The notes: a model not told the origin generated them from the sequence alone. Numbered from the stretch's first letter, positions 1-8,767 are shown. The stretch is 36,890 nt of DNA from Planctomycetota bacterium (GCA_021781415.1 JAJXWW010000056.1:1-36890); one strand, 5' to 3'. Program-made: numbers and translations.

Positions 1-1
1 C

Positions 2-355
2 GAGCTATCTTCCACTCTCGCTTTGGCCGTCACCGAGAGGCCGCCGTTCGCGCTGACGGCGAAGTTCGACGCGGCTTCGTATCAACCCGGCAAACCGGCG
101 ACGTTGATTGTCTCGGCCACGCGCGCGCCCGGGTTCACGGCGGAGATCGCGCTGAGCGCCGCCGGTCTGCCTCCCGGCGTCACGGCGATGCTGAAAAACA
201 TCCCCGCCAATCAAAACGAGGTCAAATTGGCTTTGACACTGACCCCGCAGGCGAAGGTGGGATCGACCGCCATCACCCTCACCGGCAAGAGCAAGCACCA
301 GGGCCGCGACATTACCTCCGCCGCGCCGCCCGCAACGCTGGCGATCAAGAAATAG
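2..355 (+). CDS. C-terminal part of an exported Ig-like/PPC-type repeat protein (5' end outside window)
   Basis: The frame is open from base 2 and ends at TAG 353-355, so about 117 C-terminal residues are visible and the gene begins upstream. The sequence is rich in alternating beta-type residues and small polar residues. It contains phrases such as PGFTAEIALSAAGLPPGV and an ending TLAIKK, typical of the beta-sandwich modules at the C-terminus of large secreted planctomycete proteins (pre-peptidase C-terminal or Ig-like domains). No catalytic motif lies in the visible part. An internal ATG at base 23 is not likely to be the true start, because the same fold signature runs through it. The family assignment rests on style rather than a diagnostic motif. 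Confidence 0.6.
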   Translation, partial: ELSSTLALAVTERPPFALTAKFDAASYQPGKPATLIVSATRAPGFTAEIALSAAGLPPGVTAMLKNIPANQNEVKLALTLTPQAKVGSTAITLTGKSKHQGRDITSAAPPATLAIKK

Positions 356-397
356 GGTCGTCCTCGGAAAGATAGCGCCGGGATTTCAGGACGCCCT

Positions 398-2104
398 TCA
401 TTGCTCCGACACCTTGCCGTCGATGCGATGGTCCGCCGCCCCGACGTACTTGCCCGTTTTGCGATCCAAGCCGATGGAATGCGCGTCGCCTTGCCGCGTG
501 CCGCCGATGGAATGGCCCATCGCTTTCAGACGCTCGACCGCTTCGCCGTGGCTACTCGTCCCTTCGAAGCGAGCCGTGTCGGGAAACCACGGATGGTGCA
601 AACGCGGAGCATCGACGGCCGCTTGGAGGCTCATCTCGAAATCGATCGTGTTGACGATCACGCACAAGACGGTGTTGATGATGGTTCGACTGCCGGGACT
701 GCCGGTAACGAGAACGACTTTGCCGTTCTTGGCCACGATGGTCGGCGTCTGCGAAGATAACATGCGCTTTCCGGGCGCGACTTGATTCGGTTCGGTACCG
801 ATGCCGCCGTCGCGCGTCGTCTCGCCGGGGAACCAATTGAAGTCCATCATCTCGTTATTGAGAACGAACCCCGCCCCCTTCACGACGATGCGCGAGCCAT
901 AGCTGCGTTCGAGCGTGTAGGTATTGGCCACGGCCATGCCGTCGCTGTCGAGGACGCTGAAATGCGTCGTGCTATCGCCCTCGCCCTTGAGCGGTATGTC
1001 TTTGGCTAACTCCTCGCTTTTCGTCGCCTTGCGCGGATCGATGGATTGAGCCAGCTTGCGCGCGTGATCCTTGCTCGTCAAAAACGCGGGGATTTTGACG
1101 AAATCCGCGTCGCCGAGATAGCGGGCGCGATCGCAGTAGGCGCGGCGCATCGTTTCGATCATCAAATGGAGAGTCTCCGGCGAAAATCGGTCTCGCTTGC
1201 GCAGGTCGAAGTTTTCGAGGACATTGAGCATCTCAATAAGGCACGTTCCACCGGAGCTGGGTGGAGGCGGGCCGTAGACATCGTAGCCGCGATAGGTTCC
1301 ATGAATCGGCTGTCTCGCCTTCGCCTCATACCCCGCCAGGTCCTTGGCGGTGATAATTCCCTTGGAGCGTTTCATCTCGGCGACGAGGAGATCGGCGACT
1401 TCTCCCTTGTAGAATCCATCCGCGCCCATCTCGGCGATTCGGCGCAAGGTCGCGGCCAGATCTTTCTGCACCAGCCGATCGCCCGCCTTCCAGTTCGCTT
1501 CGCCGTTTTTGCCGAAGACACGGCGCAGTTCGGGAAACTCCTCCGATCCGCCGACAATCCAATTCAGCGAAGATGCCAGCGCATCGTCGATGAGGAATCC
1601 CTCCTCGGCAAGCTGGACGGCAGGCGCGACGAGATCTTTCCATTTCAGTTTGCCGAACTTCTCGTGAGCCAGAGCCAGGCCGCGCACGGTTCCGGGCACT
1701 CCGACGGCCTTCGCGCTGTACCAACTATCTTTCTTGGTGTACATCGTCTTGTGGGCGGCTGCGGGCGCTTTCTCTCGGTAGTCGATGACGACCGGGCCGC
1801 CCTTGCCGCCGGGGGGATAGATGAGCATGAAGCCGCCGCCGCCGATGTTGCCCGCCGCCGGATAGGTGACGGCCATGGCGAACGCCGTGGCCACCGCCGC
1901 ATCGACCGCGTTGCCACCCTTGCGAAGAATGTCGCGTCCGGCATCCGCGCCGGGAGGTGAAACGGCCACGACCATCCCGCGCTGCTTCTCCGGGGTCGAA
2001 TCCGCTGCCGCATCGCGGGGGAGGCACGCCACAACCAAAGCGAAGCCCAAACTGAAGCGCGCGAGCGCGCGGATTGGTCGACGCGTAACGGCACAGCCTT
2101 GCAT
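398..2104 (-). CDS. ggt: Gamma-glutamyltransferase (glutathione hydrolase), exported
   Basis: This is an N-terminal nucleophile hydrolase that cleaves gamma-glutamyl bonds, for example in periplasmic glutathione. From the ATG at 2104 the protein has 568 residues, close to the usual 560-580. It starts with basic residues and a hydrophobic stretch ending near AAAD, a signal peptide. The large-subunit signature GNAVDAAVATAF and the glycine-rich NIGGGGFM follow. The autoprocessing site is GDSTTHFSV near residue 380; the Thr before His should become the catalytic nucleophile of the small subunit. The oxyanion/substrate motif GSPGSRTI follows near residue 470. The ATG at 2104 is preferred over an upstream TTG because AAGGA lies about 8 bases before it and it puts the signal peptide at the N-terminus. 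It is divergent from the ABC transporter genes. All key motifs are intact. Confidence 0.93.
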   Translation of the reverse strand: MQGCAVTRRPIRALARFSLGFALVVACLPRDAAADSTPEKQRGMVVAVSPPGADAGRDILRKGGNAVDAAVATAFAMAVTYPAAGNIGGGGFMLIYPPGGKGGPVVIDYREKAPAAAHKTMYTKKDSWYSAKAVGVPGTVRGLALAHEKFGKLKWKDLVAPAVQLAEEGFLIDDALASSLNWIVGGSEEFPELRRVFGKNGEANWKAGDRLVQKDLAATLRRIAEMGADGFYKGEVADLLVAEMKRSKGIITAKDLAGYEAKARQPIHGTYRGYDVYGPPPPSSGGTCLIEMLNVLENFDLRKRDRFSPETLHLMIETMRRAYCDRARYLGDADFVKIPAFLTSKDHARKLAQSIDPRKATKSEELAKDIPLKGEGDSTTHFSVLDSDGMAVANTYTLERSYGSRIVVKGAGFVLNNEMMDFNWFPGETTRDGGIGTEPNQVAPGKRMLSSQTPTIVAKNGKVVLVTGSPGSRTIINTVLCVIVNTIDFEMSLQAAVDAPRLHHPWFPDTARFEGTSSHGEAVERLKAMGHSIGGTRQGDAHSIGLDRKTGKYVGAADHRIDGKVSEQ

Positions 2105-2386
2105 GAGGAATTCCTTGCAATTGGGACGAGGACTCGGAAAAGCGCGCAAGATTTATCCTTGTCATCGTATTCCTTTCCCGATGCGAATAAGAAAAAGACC
2201 GCGAAGATCTTGAGGCGCATCGCCGACCGGGAGCGCTGGTCCGAATGTCGCGGTCGTATCGCCCCCATCTTCCCTCTGGTCCATCGTGTGGATCGAGGCC
2301 GCCTTGCCGGAAGTTGACCTATCCACGCTCTCCCCTCCGCGCGTATACTCCCTTCCGCGTGTCGAGTGGATCGAGGAGGTACGGGC

Positions 2387-3391
2387 GTGGCCGAGATTTC
2401 CAGCAGCAACATGGTGGTTGAGACCTTCAAGCTGACGAAGATTTACCAGAATCGCCAGATCGCTCTCAACGATGTAACATTGCGGCTTGAACCGGGCTGC
2501 GTTCTGGGATTGCTCGGCTCCAATGGAGCGGGGAAAACGACGCTGCTGCGCCTCATTATCGGGCTTCACCGACCGACCGCCGGCTGGGCCAAAGTGTTCG
2601 GCAAGTTTATGACGCCCAACGCCGCCGAGCTGCGCCGCCGCATCGGCTACATCCCCACAAATCCCCAATTCCCACGCGGGATGACGCCGATTACCTATCT
2701 CGACTACATGGCCCGCTTGTTCGGACTGCCCAAGGACGTTCGCAAGCCGCGTCTCGCCTCGTTGATCCGCGCCGTCGATCTTCTCCGCGTCTCCGGCGAT
2801 TCCATTGCCGGCTTCTCGAACGGCATGACGGCGCGCTTGGCCGTCGCCGCTAGTCTCATCAACGAGCCGGACTTACTCATCTGGGACGAGCCGACGCACG
2901 GACTCGATCCGGAAGCGCGGCGGAGCATGTTGGAACTCATTAAGACGCTCAGCCGCGAGAAAACGCTGATCGTCTCCAGCCACAACCTCAGCGACATCGA
3001 CGAAGTGTGCAATCATGCGGCGGTTCTCAGCCACGGTCAACTGATCTACTGCGGCTCGCTGCAAGATCTCAAGGGACGTATGCGCCGCAATCATTTTGAG
3101 TTGGACCTGGAAGGCGAACAGAAGGCGATCACCAAATCCACCACGGCCATCCGTGCGTTGCCAGAATTCAAAGTCGTCACGCTCAAGCATCGGCGGCTCG
3201 AATTGTACTTACAAGAAGAGGCCGTTGGCGCGGCGGCATTGGCCAACGTGCTGATGACGCTCAACGACAACAAAGTGACGCTCGTATCCATCCGCAGCGT
3301 CGGCCAGCAAACGGAGCAAGCCTTTCTCGATCTGGTCGAGAAAGAAGAATCCCGCGGCTTCGCGCGCATCTACCAAGCCGAAGCGGCATGA
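2387..3391 (+). CDS. ABC transporter ATP-binding protein
   Basis: This is the nucleotide-binding subunit of an ABC-2-type exporter, 334 residues long. Walker A is GSNGAGKTT (Lys near residue 50), Walker B is LLIWDEPTHGLD and the switch histidine is in SSHNL. The ABC signature is atypical: FSNGMTAR instead of LSGGQ. The C-terminal 100 residues form the extension usual in DrrA/CcmA-like exporters. The start is GTG 2387, six bases after GGAGGT (2375-2380); a GTG 21 bases upstream has no such site. The permease follows after a hairpin-rich gap, so the two probably work as one exporter. The substrate cannot be told from sequence. A -10-like TATACT lies at 2344-2349, but no well-spaced -35 was seen. 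Confidence 0.92.
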   Translation: MAEISSSNMVVETFKLTKIYQNRQIALNDVTLRLEPGCVLGLLGSNGAGKTTLLRLIIGLHRPTAGWAKVFGKFMTPNAAELRRRIGYIPTNPQFPRGMTPITYLDYMARLFGLPKDVRKPRLASLIRAVDLLRVSGDSIAGFSNGMTARLAVAASLINEPDLLIWDEPTHGLDPEARRSMLELIKTLSREKTLIVSSHNLSDIDEVCNHAAVLSHGQLIYCGSLQDLKGRMRRNHFELDLEGEQKAITKSTTAIRALPEFKVVTLKHRRLELYLQEEAVGAAALANVLMTLNDNKVTLVSIRSVGQQTEQAFLDLVEKEESRGFARIYQAEAA

Positions 3392-3393
3392 GA

Positions 3394-3480
3394 AGTTTCC
3401 AGTGCTGAGTTCCAAGTTCTGAGTGCTGAGGAAGAACGCGGAACTCAGCACTCAGAACTCAGCACTCAGAACTGGAAACT
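3394..3480. repeat. Inverted/tandem repeat between ABC ATPase and permease genes
   Basis: The arm 3394-3430 is nearly the reverse complement of 3444-3480. Both are built from short alternating units of the type CAGAACTCAGCACT, and similar units continue to about 3494, right up to the permease start. As RNA it would fold into a long hairpin between the two cistrons. It has no coding potential. It resembles the dispersed low-complexity hairpin repeats common in large bacterial genomes. It may set different expression of the two genes, which is inference. Confidence 0.85.
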
Positions 3481-3498
3481 CAGAACTTGGAACTATTT

Positions 3499-4272
3499 AT
3501 GGATGCGATTGCCGAAAAGAAAAATCCGACCTTCAATCGTTGGCTGCCGTATTGGGCGGTGTTTCAGGCCGACGTTCGGCAGACGTTGCGCAGTTGGGTT
3601 TATCGCTTTTGGGTGTTGCTCTCGGTGTTGGCCACGGTGGGCTATTTGCTCTATCGCTTCGGCGGCTACCACGAGGGAGGCATCGTACAGACGGCCTCGT
3701 TGCACGTCAGCCAGCTGTTGCGGTGGATCGTGCTGGGCAGTGCCGCCATTGTGTGTGTCCTGACGGCGGGCAGTATCACCTCGGAACGCGGCACCATGGC
3801 CGACTCCGTCCTCAGTCGCGGCATCAGTCGCTATCAGTATTTTCTCGGCAAGTGGCACGCGCGGCTGGCGACCGTGCTGGGCACGTTTCTGACTCTCGGT
3901 ATTGCGACCCTAATCAGCGCGCTATTTTTACTGCACGAAGATTTATCGCTCGATGGCAGCCTCGTGGCCCTGGCCGTAGTCGCCGCGTTGCTGGCTACGG
4001 TCATAACACTCGGCGTTACCGTTAGTGCGGTGGCGAACAGCACGGTGTTGGGTATTGCCGTGCTGTGGAGCATGCTTTGTGTCGCGGGGTTCCTGATGTC
4101 GTTTCTGCCGCCGCGCTATCCTTCGCCGGATCGCACTCTCGAACGGTTGCCGTACATCCTGCAAGGCAACTACGATCTCGTCGGACTCGCACAGTTTGCC
4201 GGTTGGTCGCTACTCGCCTCCGGCGTGGCAGCTCTGTTCGGCCTAGCCTACTTCTCCCGCCGCGACGTATAA
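3499..4272 (+). CDS. ABC-2 type transporter permease
   Basis: This integral membrane protein of 257 residues is the partner of the ATPase just upstream. Hydrophobic spans are visible near residues 38-55, 80-98, 128-148, 155-180, 187-208 and 233-250, giving about six transmembrane helices, as in ABC-2 permeases. The segment ITSERGTMADSVLSRGISR after the second helix resembles the cytosolic coupling region of this family, in which a new element is inserted at the expense of the reaction with the ATPase (ERxxGT-like). The start is ATG 3499; a TTG twelve bases upstream falls inside the repeat. No strong Shine-Dalgarno is present, so translation may depend on the hairpin repeat before it. The transported substrate is unknown. 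Confidence 0.85.
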   Translation: MDAIAEKKNPTFNRWLPYWAVFQADVRQTLRSWVYRFWVLLSVLATVGYLLYRFGGYHEGGIVQTASLHVSQLLRWIVLGSAAIVCVLTAGSITSERGTMADSVLSRGISRYQYFLGKWHARLATVLGTFLTLGIATLISALFLLHEDLSLDGSLVALAVVAALLATVITLGVTVSAVANSTVLGIAVLWSMLCVAGFLMSFLPPRYPSPDRTLERLPYILQGNYDLVGLAQFAGWSLLASGVAALFGLAYFSRRDV

Positions 4273-4366
4273 GGGGCCGGTTCCCAATTGCTACCCGATT
4301 GCGGAGACTGGTAATTCGCAGGGGTTTGAAGGGTGAGCGAACCTTGGGGCGACGGTTCCCGGTGGG

Positions 4367-6820
4367 TCATCCGCTCTCCGTGGACGGACGCATTTCGGGA
4401 TTCCAAAGCCGACCGATGAGGATCAGCTTGGCGCAATCGTTGACGACCAGCGAGGCAACGAATGCGTATGCAACGATGAAACCGATCTGTCCCGGCGGCA
4501 AGGGACGCAACTCGGCCAAACCGTTGCTGCCGATTGCTATTCCCACGCAGGCATCGACAAACAGCGCCGTCGCCAGTATCCAGCTTGGCCGAGAGGTCCA
4601 GAATGCGCGACGCTCACGAATGGACACGATGGAGAACAACGCGAAGAAAAGCAAAATCAGAAATGTGAAACTTTGCAACTGGCCGCTTTCGTGGCCCAGG
4701 CCGAAGAGGTTCCAACCGATGGCGAGCGCTCCGAGCGACTCGGCCACCATGAGTAGTCCGAGGACCACGGCTACCCTTACCAGAGGACCGATGTTCCAGG
4801 TTTCGGGCTTCCGCGATGGATGCACGCGATCCGTGGAAAGAGCTATCTTCACGAAATCGGTCATGAACACGAGCAGCACCATGCCCAGGGCGGAGATGAC
4901 GAATTTGCCAGTTATGAGAAAGGCGATCACCACGAACCCAGATTTCAGAATGGTGCGACTGATTTTGTTAATGATCCAGGTGAGTACCCGCTGGTAGATC
5001 GCTCGCCCGTTTTTCACCAGATCGACGATGCTGGCCAGGCCCTCATTGGTCAGCACGACGCTGGCGGCCCCCTTGGCGACATCCGTGCTGCCGCTGACCG
5101 CGATGCCCACTTCGGCCTGGCGCAGGGCCGGCGCGTCGTTGACGCCATCGCCGGTCATGCCGACAACGTGGCCCGCCGCTTGCAAGCCCTTTACGACGAG
5201 GAACTTGTCCTCGGGAAACACTTCGGCAAAGCCGTCGGTACCGAGCGCCGCTTCGGCCGCGGGCATCCCGGTTTCGCTGAGCGCCGCGCGCAGATCGGGA
5301 GCGCGGACCACTTCACCCAGGCCCAGCTCTTCGGCCACGGCGCGAGCCACCGGCAAGGCATCTCCCGTCAGCATCTTCACGGTGATGCCCAGCGACCGAA
5401 GCTCGCCAATCAACTGGCGCGAATCGGGACGCGGCGAATCCCGGAGCAAGGCCAGCCCGATCAACTGCCAGGATGTCTCCTCTTCCGCGCGAGCGACGGC
5501 CAGGATGCGAACCCCCTTCTTTGCCTCGGTGTTCGCGCGCGCCTCGAGAGCGGCAATTGCCGATTCCGGCAACCCAGAAGCCTGTGCCACCGTGCGCAGC
5601 GCCCCTTTCATGACGCGCGCGCGATGGTTGCCCACTTGGACCGTCGCTTCCGTGCGGCGAGCGCTTGCCGAGAAGGGTACAAACGAAAGCTGCTTGTCCG
5701 CGTCGTTGAGGAGACGGCGATCTTGCGCGGCTCGCAGAAATGCCAGGTCAATCGCATCCTGATCGGCCTCGTGAGACGCCAGGGCCCCCGACCGCAACAC
5801 ATCGTCCTCTGTAAATCCGGGCTGGGGCAGCGCGCCGACGAGCGACAGGCGATTCATGGTCAGCGTGCCCGTCTTGTCGGCGCACAGAACGTCCATGTTA
5901 GCCGCATCCTCGGCGGCTCCGAGACGGGTTATCAGGACGCCGCGGCGGGCGAGTTCTACCGAGCCGACCGCCATGCTGACCGTGAACATCACCGGCAAAG
6001 CCACGGGAATCGCGCTCATGAGCAGCACCAAGCTCAGCGGTAGGATTTCAAGGAGGGGAAGACCTTCGCCGAGCGAAACGAGAAGGGCCAAGGCTACTTG
6101 CACGCCGACAATGAGGAAGAGCCATTTGACAACCCGCGTCACGACATCTTCGACGTGAAGCCTGGGCCGGGCGCTCTCCACGAGTTCGGTGGTGCGCCCG
6201 AAGTACGTCTTCACGCCCGTTGCCACCACGAGGGCGGTGGCTTCGCCACGACGCACGATGGAGCCAGAGTAAAGCGGATCGCCGGTCGATTTTCGCTGCT
6301 CTTGCGACTCGCCCGTCAATGCGGACTGGTCGATGCGAAGTTCTCCGTCGAGAAGCCGCACGTCGGCGGGGACGAAATCGCCCGTGCGCACCCGCACGAT
6401 GTCCCCGCGAACCAACTCGCGAGCCGGCAGAGGATGCCAGACACCATCGCGGAGGGCACGCGCGGTAACTTGCAGGCGTCGACGCAGCGCGGCCACCGCC
6501 GCCGACGCACGCTGCTCTTGGAAGAAACTGAGGATCGCGTTGACCAGCAGCAGCCCAAGCGCCACGGTGAGATCGACGTATTTGTGTAGAAGGAGAGAAA
6601 GCAGAGCGATGAGTTCGATCATCCAGGCGGACAGACCCCAGAACTTGCGCGCGAAGTTTGCAACCGGGTGGGCGCGCCTTTCCGGAACCTCGTTCGGCCC
6701 ATCCCGAGCCAGCAGTGCTTTGGCTTCCTCGCCACGGAGGCCGCTTTGGCTATCCGAGTCGAGGGAGGGGAGCGACTCTTGGCCTTCGCCGGTTTCGTCG
6801 GGTTTCTTTGCCGGGGTCAC
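4367..6820 (-). CDS. P-type ATPase of the plasma-membrane H+-ATPase (P3A) type
   Basis: This is an 817-residue cation pump driven by an aspartyl-phosphate intermediate. Visible in order are the N-terminal cation-ATPase region (LLARDGPNEVPER, residues about 36-49), the actuator motif LTGES (about 168-172), the transmembrane PVALPVMF segment, the phosphorylation site CADKTGTLT (Asp315) and the hinge MTGDGVNDAPALRQA. About five C-terminal hydrophobic segments follow. The PVALPVMF segment, the moderate length and the lack of heavy-metal CPC/HMA motifs favour the proton pump (PMA1/AHA-like) group, although another cation cannot be excluded. The start is GTG 6820, overlapping the stop of the universal stress protein gene by four bases (GTGA), so translation is coupled. 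It is the last gene of the arsR-usp-pump operon. Confidence 0.9.
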   Translation of the reverse strand: MTPAKKPDETGEGQESLPSLDSDSQSGLRGEEAKALLARDGPNEVPERRAHPVANFARKFWGLSAWMIELIALLSLLLHKYVDLTVALGLLLVNAILSFFQEQRASAAVAALRRRLQVTARALRDGVWHPLPARELVRGDIVRVRTGDFVPADVRLLDGELRIDQSALTGESQEQRKSTGDPLYSGSIVRRGEATALVVATGVKTYFGRTTELVESARPRLHVEDVVTRVVKWLFLIVGVQVALALLVSLGEGLPLLEILPLSLVLLMSAIPVALPVMFTVSMAVGSVELARRGVLITRLGAAEDAANMDVLCADKTGTLTMNRLSLVGALPQPGFTEDDVLRSGALASHEADQDAIDLAFLRAAQDRRLLNDADKQLSFVPFSASARRTEATVQVGNHRARVMKGALRTVAQASGLPESAIAALEARANTEAKKGVRILAVARAEEETSWQLIGLALLRDSPRPDSRQLIGELRSLGITVKMLTGDALPVARAVAEELGLGEVVRAPDLRAALSETGMPAAEAALGTDGFAEVFPEDKFLVVKGLQAAGHVVGMTGDGVNDAPALRQAEVGIAVSGSTDVAKGAASVVLTNEGLASIVDLVKNGRAIYQRVLTWIINKISRTILKSGFVVIAFLITGKFVISALGMVLLVFMTDFVKIALSTDRVHPSRKPETWNIGPLVRVAVVLGLLMVAESLGALAIGWNLFGLGHESGQLQSFTFLILLFFALFSIVSIRERRAFWTSRPSWILATALFVDACVGIAIGSNGLAELRPLPPGQIGFIVAYAFVASLVVNDCAKLILIGRLWNPEMRPSTESG

Positions 6821-7251
6821 TTCGGCGCTCCCACTACAAGGACCGGGCACGATGCGTGACGCATCACTCCCTCGGCAACGCTTCCGAGCAGCACCCGGCT
6901 GACGCCGCCGCGTCCGTGGCTGGCAATCACGATCATGTCGGCCCGCCAGTCTTTGGCTGCCTTCACGATTTCGGTGGCGGGCTTGCCGACCTGAACGAAC
7001 TCCAGCGGGGGAGCTTGAAGGGTAGCGCGGGGAGCGAACTCGGCAAGCAGCCTTTTGCCATCCTGCTCGGCCAGCTTGATAAGCTCCGCCGCGGGAACAC
7101 CGCTTTCCGGCACCCAATTTTGGGCGGGATCAACGGCATGAATGAGGGCGACTTCGCCGTTGAGGGACCGAGCCAGCTCGATGCCAACATCAGCGGCATG
7201 CGCGGCAAGTGGACTGCCATCAATTGCAATTAGGATTCGTTGGAAACTCAT
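6817..7251 (-). CDS. Universal stress protein (UspA family, ATP-binding type)
   Basis: This single-domain cytoplasmic Usp protein has 144 residues. It starts with the beta strand ILIAIDGS and ends with the nucleotide-binding signature G-x2-G-x9-G-S (GRGGVSRVLLGSVAE) followed by CPVLVV. That pattern marks the ATP-binding subclass. The start is ATG 7251, preceded by AGGA with a six-base gap; upstream in-frame codons overlap arsR and lack the fold. The gene overlaps arsR by 32 bases upstream and the pump gene by 4 bases downstream. All three should therefore be cotranscribed and controlled by the ArsR-type repressor. A role in sensing energy or stress state alongside the proton pump is inference from the operon. 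Confidence 0.93.
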   Translation of the reverse strand: MSFQRILIAIDGSPLAAHAADVGIELARSLNGEVALIHAVDPAQNWVPESGVPAAELIKLAEQDGKRLLAEFAPRATLQAPPLEFVQVGKPATEIVKAAKDWRADMIVIASHGRGGVSRVLLGSVAEGVMRHASCPVLVVGAPK

Positions 7252-7588
7252 GGTGGTTCCTGCACATTTCAAAGGCGAACAACGATGCCTGCCGTCGCTT
7301 GACATCCGAAACAACCATTGCTTTGAGACAGGTGAAGAGGCCGCCGAGGCATCGACTGGTCACTCGGTAGTAGTTCGCGGTCCCTTCCTTCCGAACGCCG
7401 ATTAGTCCGGCATCTTTCAGGATGGCAAGGTGTTTCGACACGGTGGACTGATCGGCACCGACGGCTTTGGTAATCTCGGTGGCGCTCATCTCCGACTTGC
7501 CGAGCAGGTCGAGCATCATCGGGCGGCTCGGATGAGCGAGTGCCTTTGCGACCCGCGCTTCGGCTTGGTAATGCTGCTGTGTCTTCAT
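7220..7588 (-). CDS. ArsR-family winged-helix transcriptional repressor
   Basis: This DNA-binding regulator has 122 residues and is the first gene of the operon. The winged helix is clear: ALAHPSRPMMLDLL, then the recognition region SATEITKAVGADQSTVSKHL (about residues 34-53) and the wing GLIGVRKEGTANYY. There is no ELCVCDL-type metal box. Cysteines sit C-terminally, two in the helix after the wing (SRCLGGLFTC) and one near the end (FEMC). They could form a thiol or metal sensor of another layout. The ATG at 7588 has no Shine-Dalgarno, and the predicted promoter puts the transcript start only a few bases upstream. It probably represses itself, the stress protein and the P-type pump. The signal sensed is unknown. 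Confidence 0.92.
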   Translation of the reverse strand: MKTQQHYQAEARVAKALAHPSRPMMLDLLGKSEMSATEITKAVGADQSTVSKHLAILKDAGLIGVRKEGTANYYRVTSRCLGGLFTCLKAMVVSDVKRRQASLFAFEMCRNHHEFPTNPNCN

Positions 7589-7593
7589 GGCCG

Positions 7594-7628
7594 CATGGCA
7601 ATTTAGCCATGAATGGGCGGCTTGTCAA
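7594..7628 (-). promoter_or_regulatory. arsR operon promoter with a palindrome enclosing the -10 box
   Basis: On the minus strand TTGACA (7628-7623) is followed by a 17-base spacer and TAAATT (7605-7600). The -10 hexamer is exactly the six-base centre of the perfect inverted repeat CATGGC-N6-GCCATG (7594-7611). Repressor binding there would block RNA polymerase, which fits autoregulation by the ArsR-type protein. The start codon at 7588 leaves a leader of only about five bases. Confidence 0.65.
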
Positions 7629-7954
7629 CCGCCCCCCTCCTCCCGCCGCTGCATGCCCGAACCGCTTCCGACCGATCGGCGTATCCTCGTTAGAACCTGC
7701 GGGCAGAACCATCGGGGATACATCTGGCAGTCTCATCTACTTCGATTCGGACGAGGTCGCGGCTTCTGGATGCTGGAGCGGAGTTCTTTCCGCAACCAAC
7801 GACTCATGGAAGATTTGCTTCGATACGTTTCCGTTTAGGCGTCCCATCCGCATCCGAATAGGATTACAAAGCCACAGTCTCGGAATGGAGGTTGGCAGAG
7901 GAGCCTGCTCCAAGCTGCGAAGCAGATGCGACCAACGAAGCGAGGGAGAATGCG
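7629..7954. other. Intergenic region between the divergent arsR operon and methyltransferase gene
   Basis: About 325 bases lie here. Short open frames are present, but none has a ribosome-binding site or a recognisable product. No clear repeat or terminator was seen. The purine-rich stretch GAGGGAGA at 7942-7949 serves as the ribosome-binding site of the methyltransferase gene. The region may hold its promoter, but no well-spaced -35/-10 pair stood out. Confidence 0.5.
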
Positions 7955-8713
7955 ATGTCCGATGAGAAGCCAGTGGACGTATACGATTCGCAAGGGGAAG
8001 CGTATAGCAGGGCGTTCAGCGTATTCCTTGCCCATACCGACCAGAAGACTCAGGCGACGGCTTGGTTGGAGCAAGAGGTCAATCGACTCACGAGCAGGGA
8101 GGTGTTTATCGACGCTGGCGCGGGGACAGGCAAACTCACCCGCTGGCTAGGCCCACGGTTCCGCCACACGATTGCGATCGAGCCGAACCCTTCCCTCCGG
8201 GAAGAACTGCGGAAGTCGTGTCCGGGGACCGAATTACTCCCCGTCTCGATCGCGGAAGCACATCCGAGCGCGGCGGCTGATTTCGTGTTCTGCTCCCACG
8301 TTTTCTACTACATCGATCGGTCCCTCTGGGCTGAGAATCTTCGGTCCCTGGCAAGCTGGCTCCGTCCTGGCGGCGTCCTGGCGGTGGTGCTTCAGAATCA
8401 CGAGACCGATTGCATGCGCATGCTCCGCCATTTCACGGGGCAACAATTTGACTTGGGGATACTGAATCGAGCGTTCGCCAACGAAGGGCACAGTCAGTTC
8501 GATGTGCGGACGGATACCGTGGAAGCCCATGTCCAGACGGACTCCTTCGAGACGGCGTACACCATCTCGGAATTCATGCTGAACCTTCTGCCTCTCTCTC
8601 GTCCGCCGCGGCGAGCCGAGTTGGAAGGTTACGTCAGGGATCACTTTCAGCGCGGCACCAGCTACCGCTTTTCCTGCCACCAAGACTTCCTGAGACTCCA
8701 ACGAAAAGCTTGA
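7955..8713 (+). CDS. Class I SAM-dependent methyltransferase
   Basis: This 252-residue protein has a Rossmann-type SAM-binding core. Motif I is FIDAGAGTGKLTRWL (about residues 51-65), the acidic end of strand 2 is IEPN, and motif IV is DFVFCSHVFYYID followed by the helix ending LRPGG. These are the marks of the UbiE/BioC-like methyltransferase_11/25 group. The N-terminus contains DVYDSQGEAYSRAF, a typical helix before the core. The C-terminal 100 residues form a substrate-specific cap without a familiar motif. ATG 7955 was chosen because GAGGGAGA precedes it; a codon 63 bases upstream would add a poorly conserved tail. The substrate is unknown. It stands alone between two probable transcription boundaries. 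Confidence 0.85.
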   Translation: MSDEKPVDVYDSQGEAYSRAFSVFLAHTDQKTQATAWLEQEVNRLTSREVFIDAGAGTGKLTRWLGPRFRHTIAIEPNPSLREELRKSCPGTELLPVSIAEAHPSAAADFVFCSHVFYYIDRSLWAENLRSLASWLRPGGVLAVVLQNHETDCMRMLRHFTGQQFDLGILNRAFANEGHSQFDVRTDTVEAHVQTDSFETAYTISEFMLNLLPLSRPPRRAELEGYVRDHFQRGTSYRFSCHQDFLRLQRKA

Positions 8714-8767
8714 CCGTGCGGAAGGCCGCCGCGGGCGACACTTCCAGCGGAGATATTCCTTGCCGTC

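Noticed and set aside
1046..1960. Long plus-strand open frame of about 300 codons inside the gamma-glutamyltransferase gene
   Set aside because: It is antisense to a gene with all family motifs; its translation has no recognisable domain and arises from high GC.
2314..2349. TTGACC and TATACT as the promoter of the ABC transporter genes
   Set aside because: The spacer is 24 bases, too long for a sigma70 promoter.
4820..6043. Plus-strand open frame of about 400 codons opposite the P-type ATPase
   Set aside because: The opposite strand encodes the complete pump with DKTGT and GDGVNDAP; this frame has low-complexity composition and no start signals.
7540..7965. Plus-strand frames before the methyltransferase (141 and 83 codons)
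   Set aside because: No Shine-Dalgarno, proline/arginine-rich translation, and they overlap arsR antisense.
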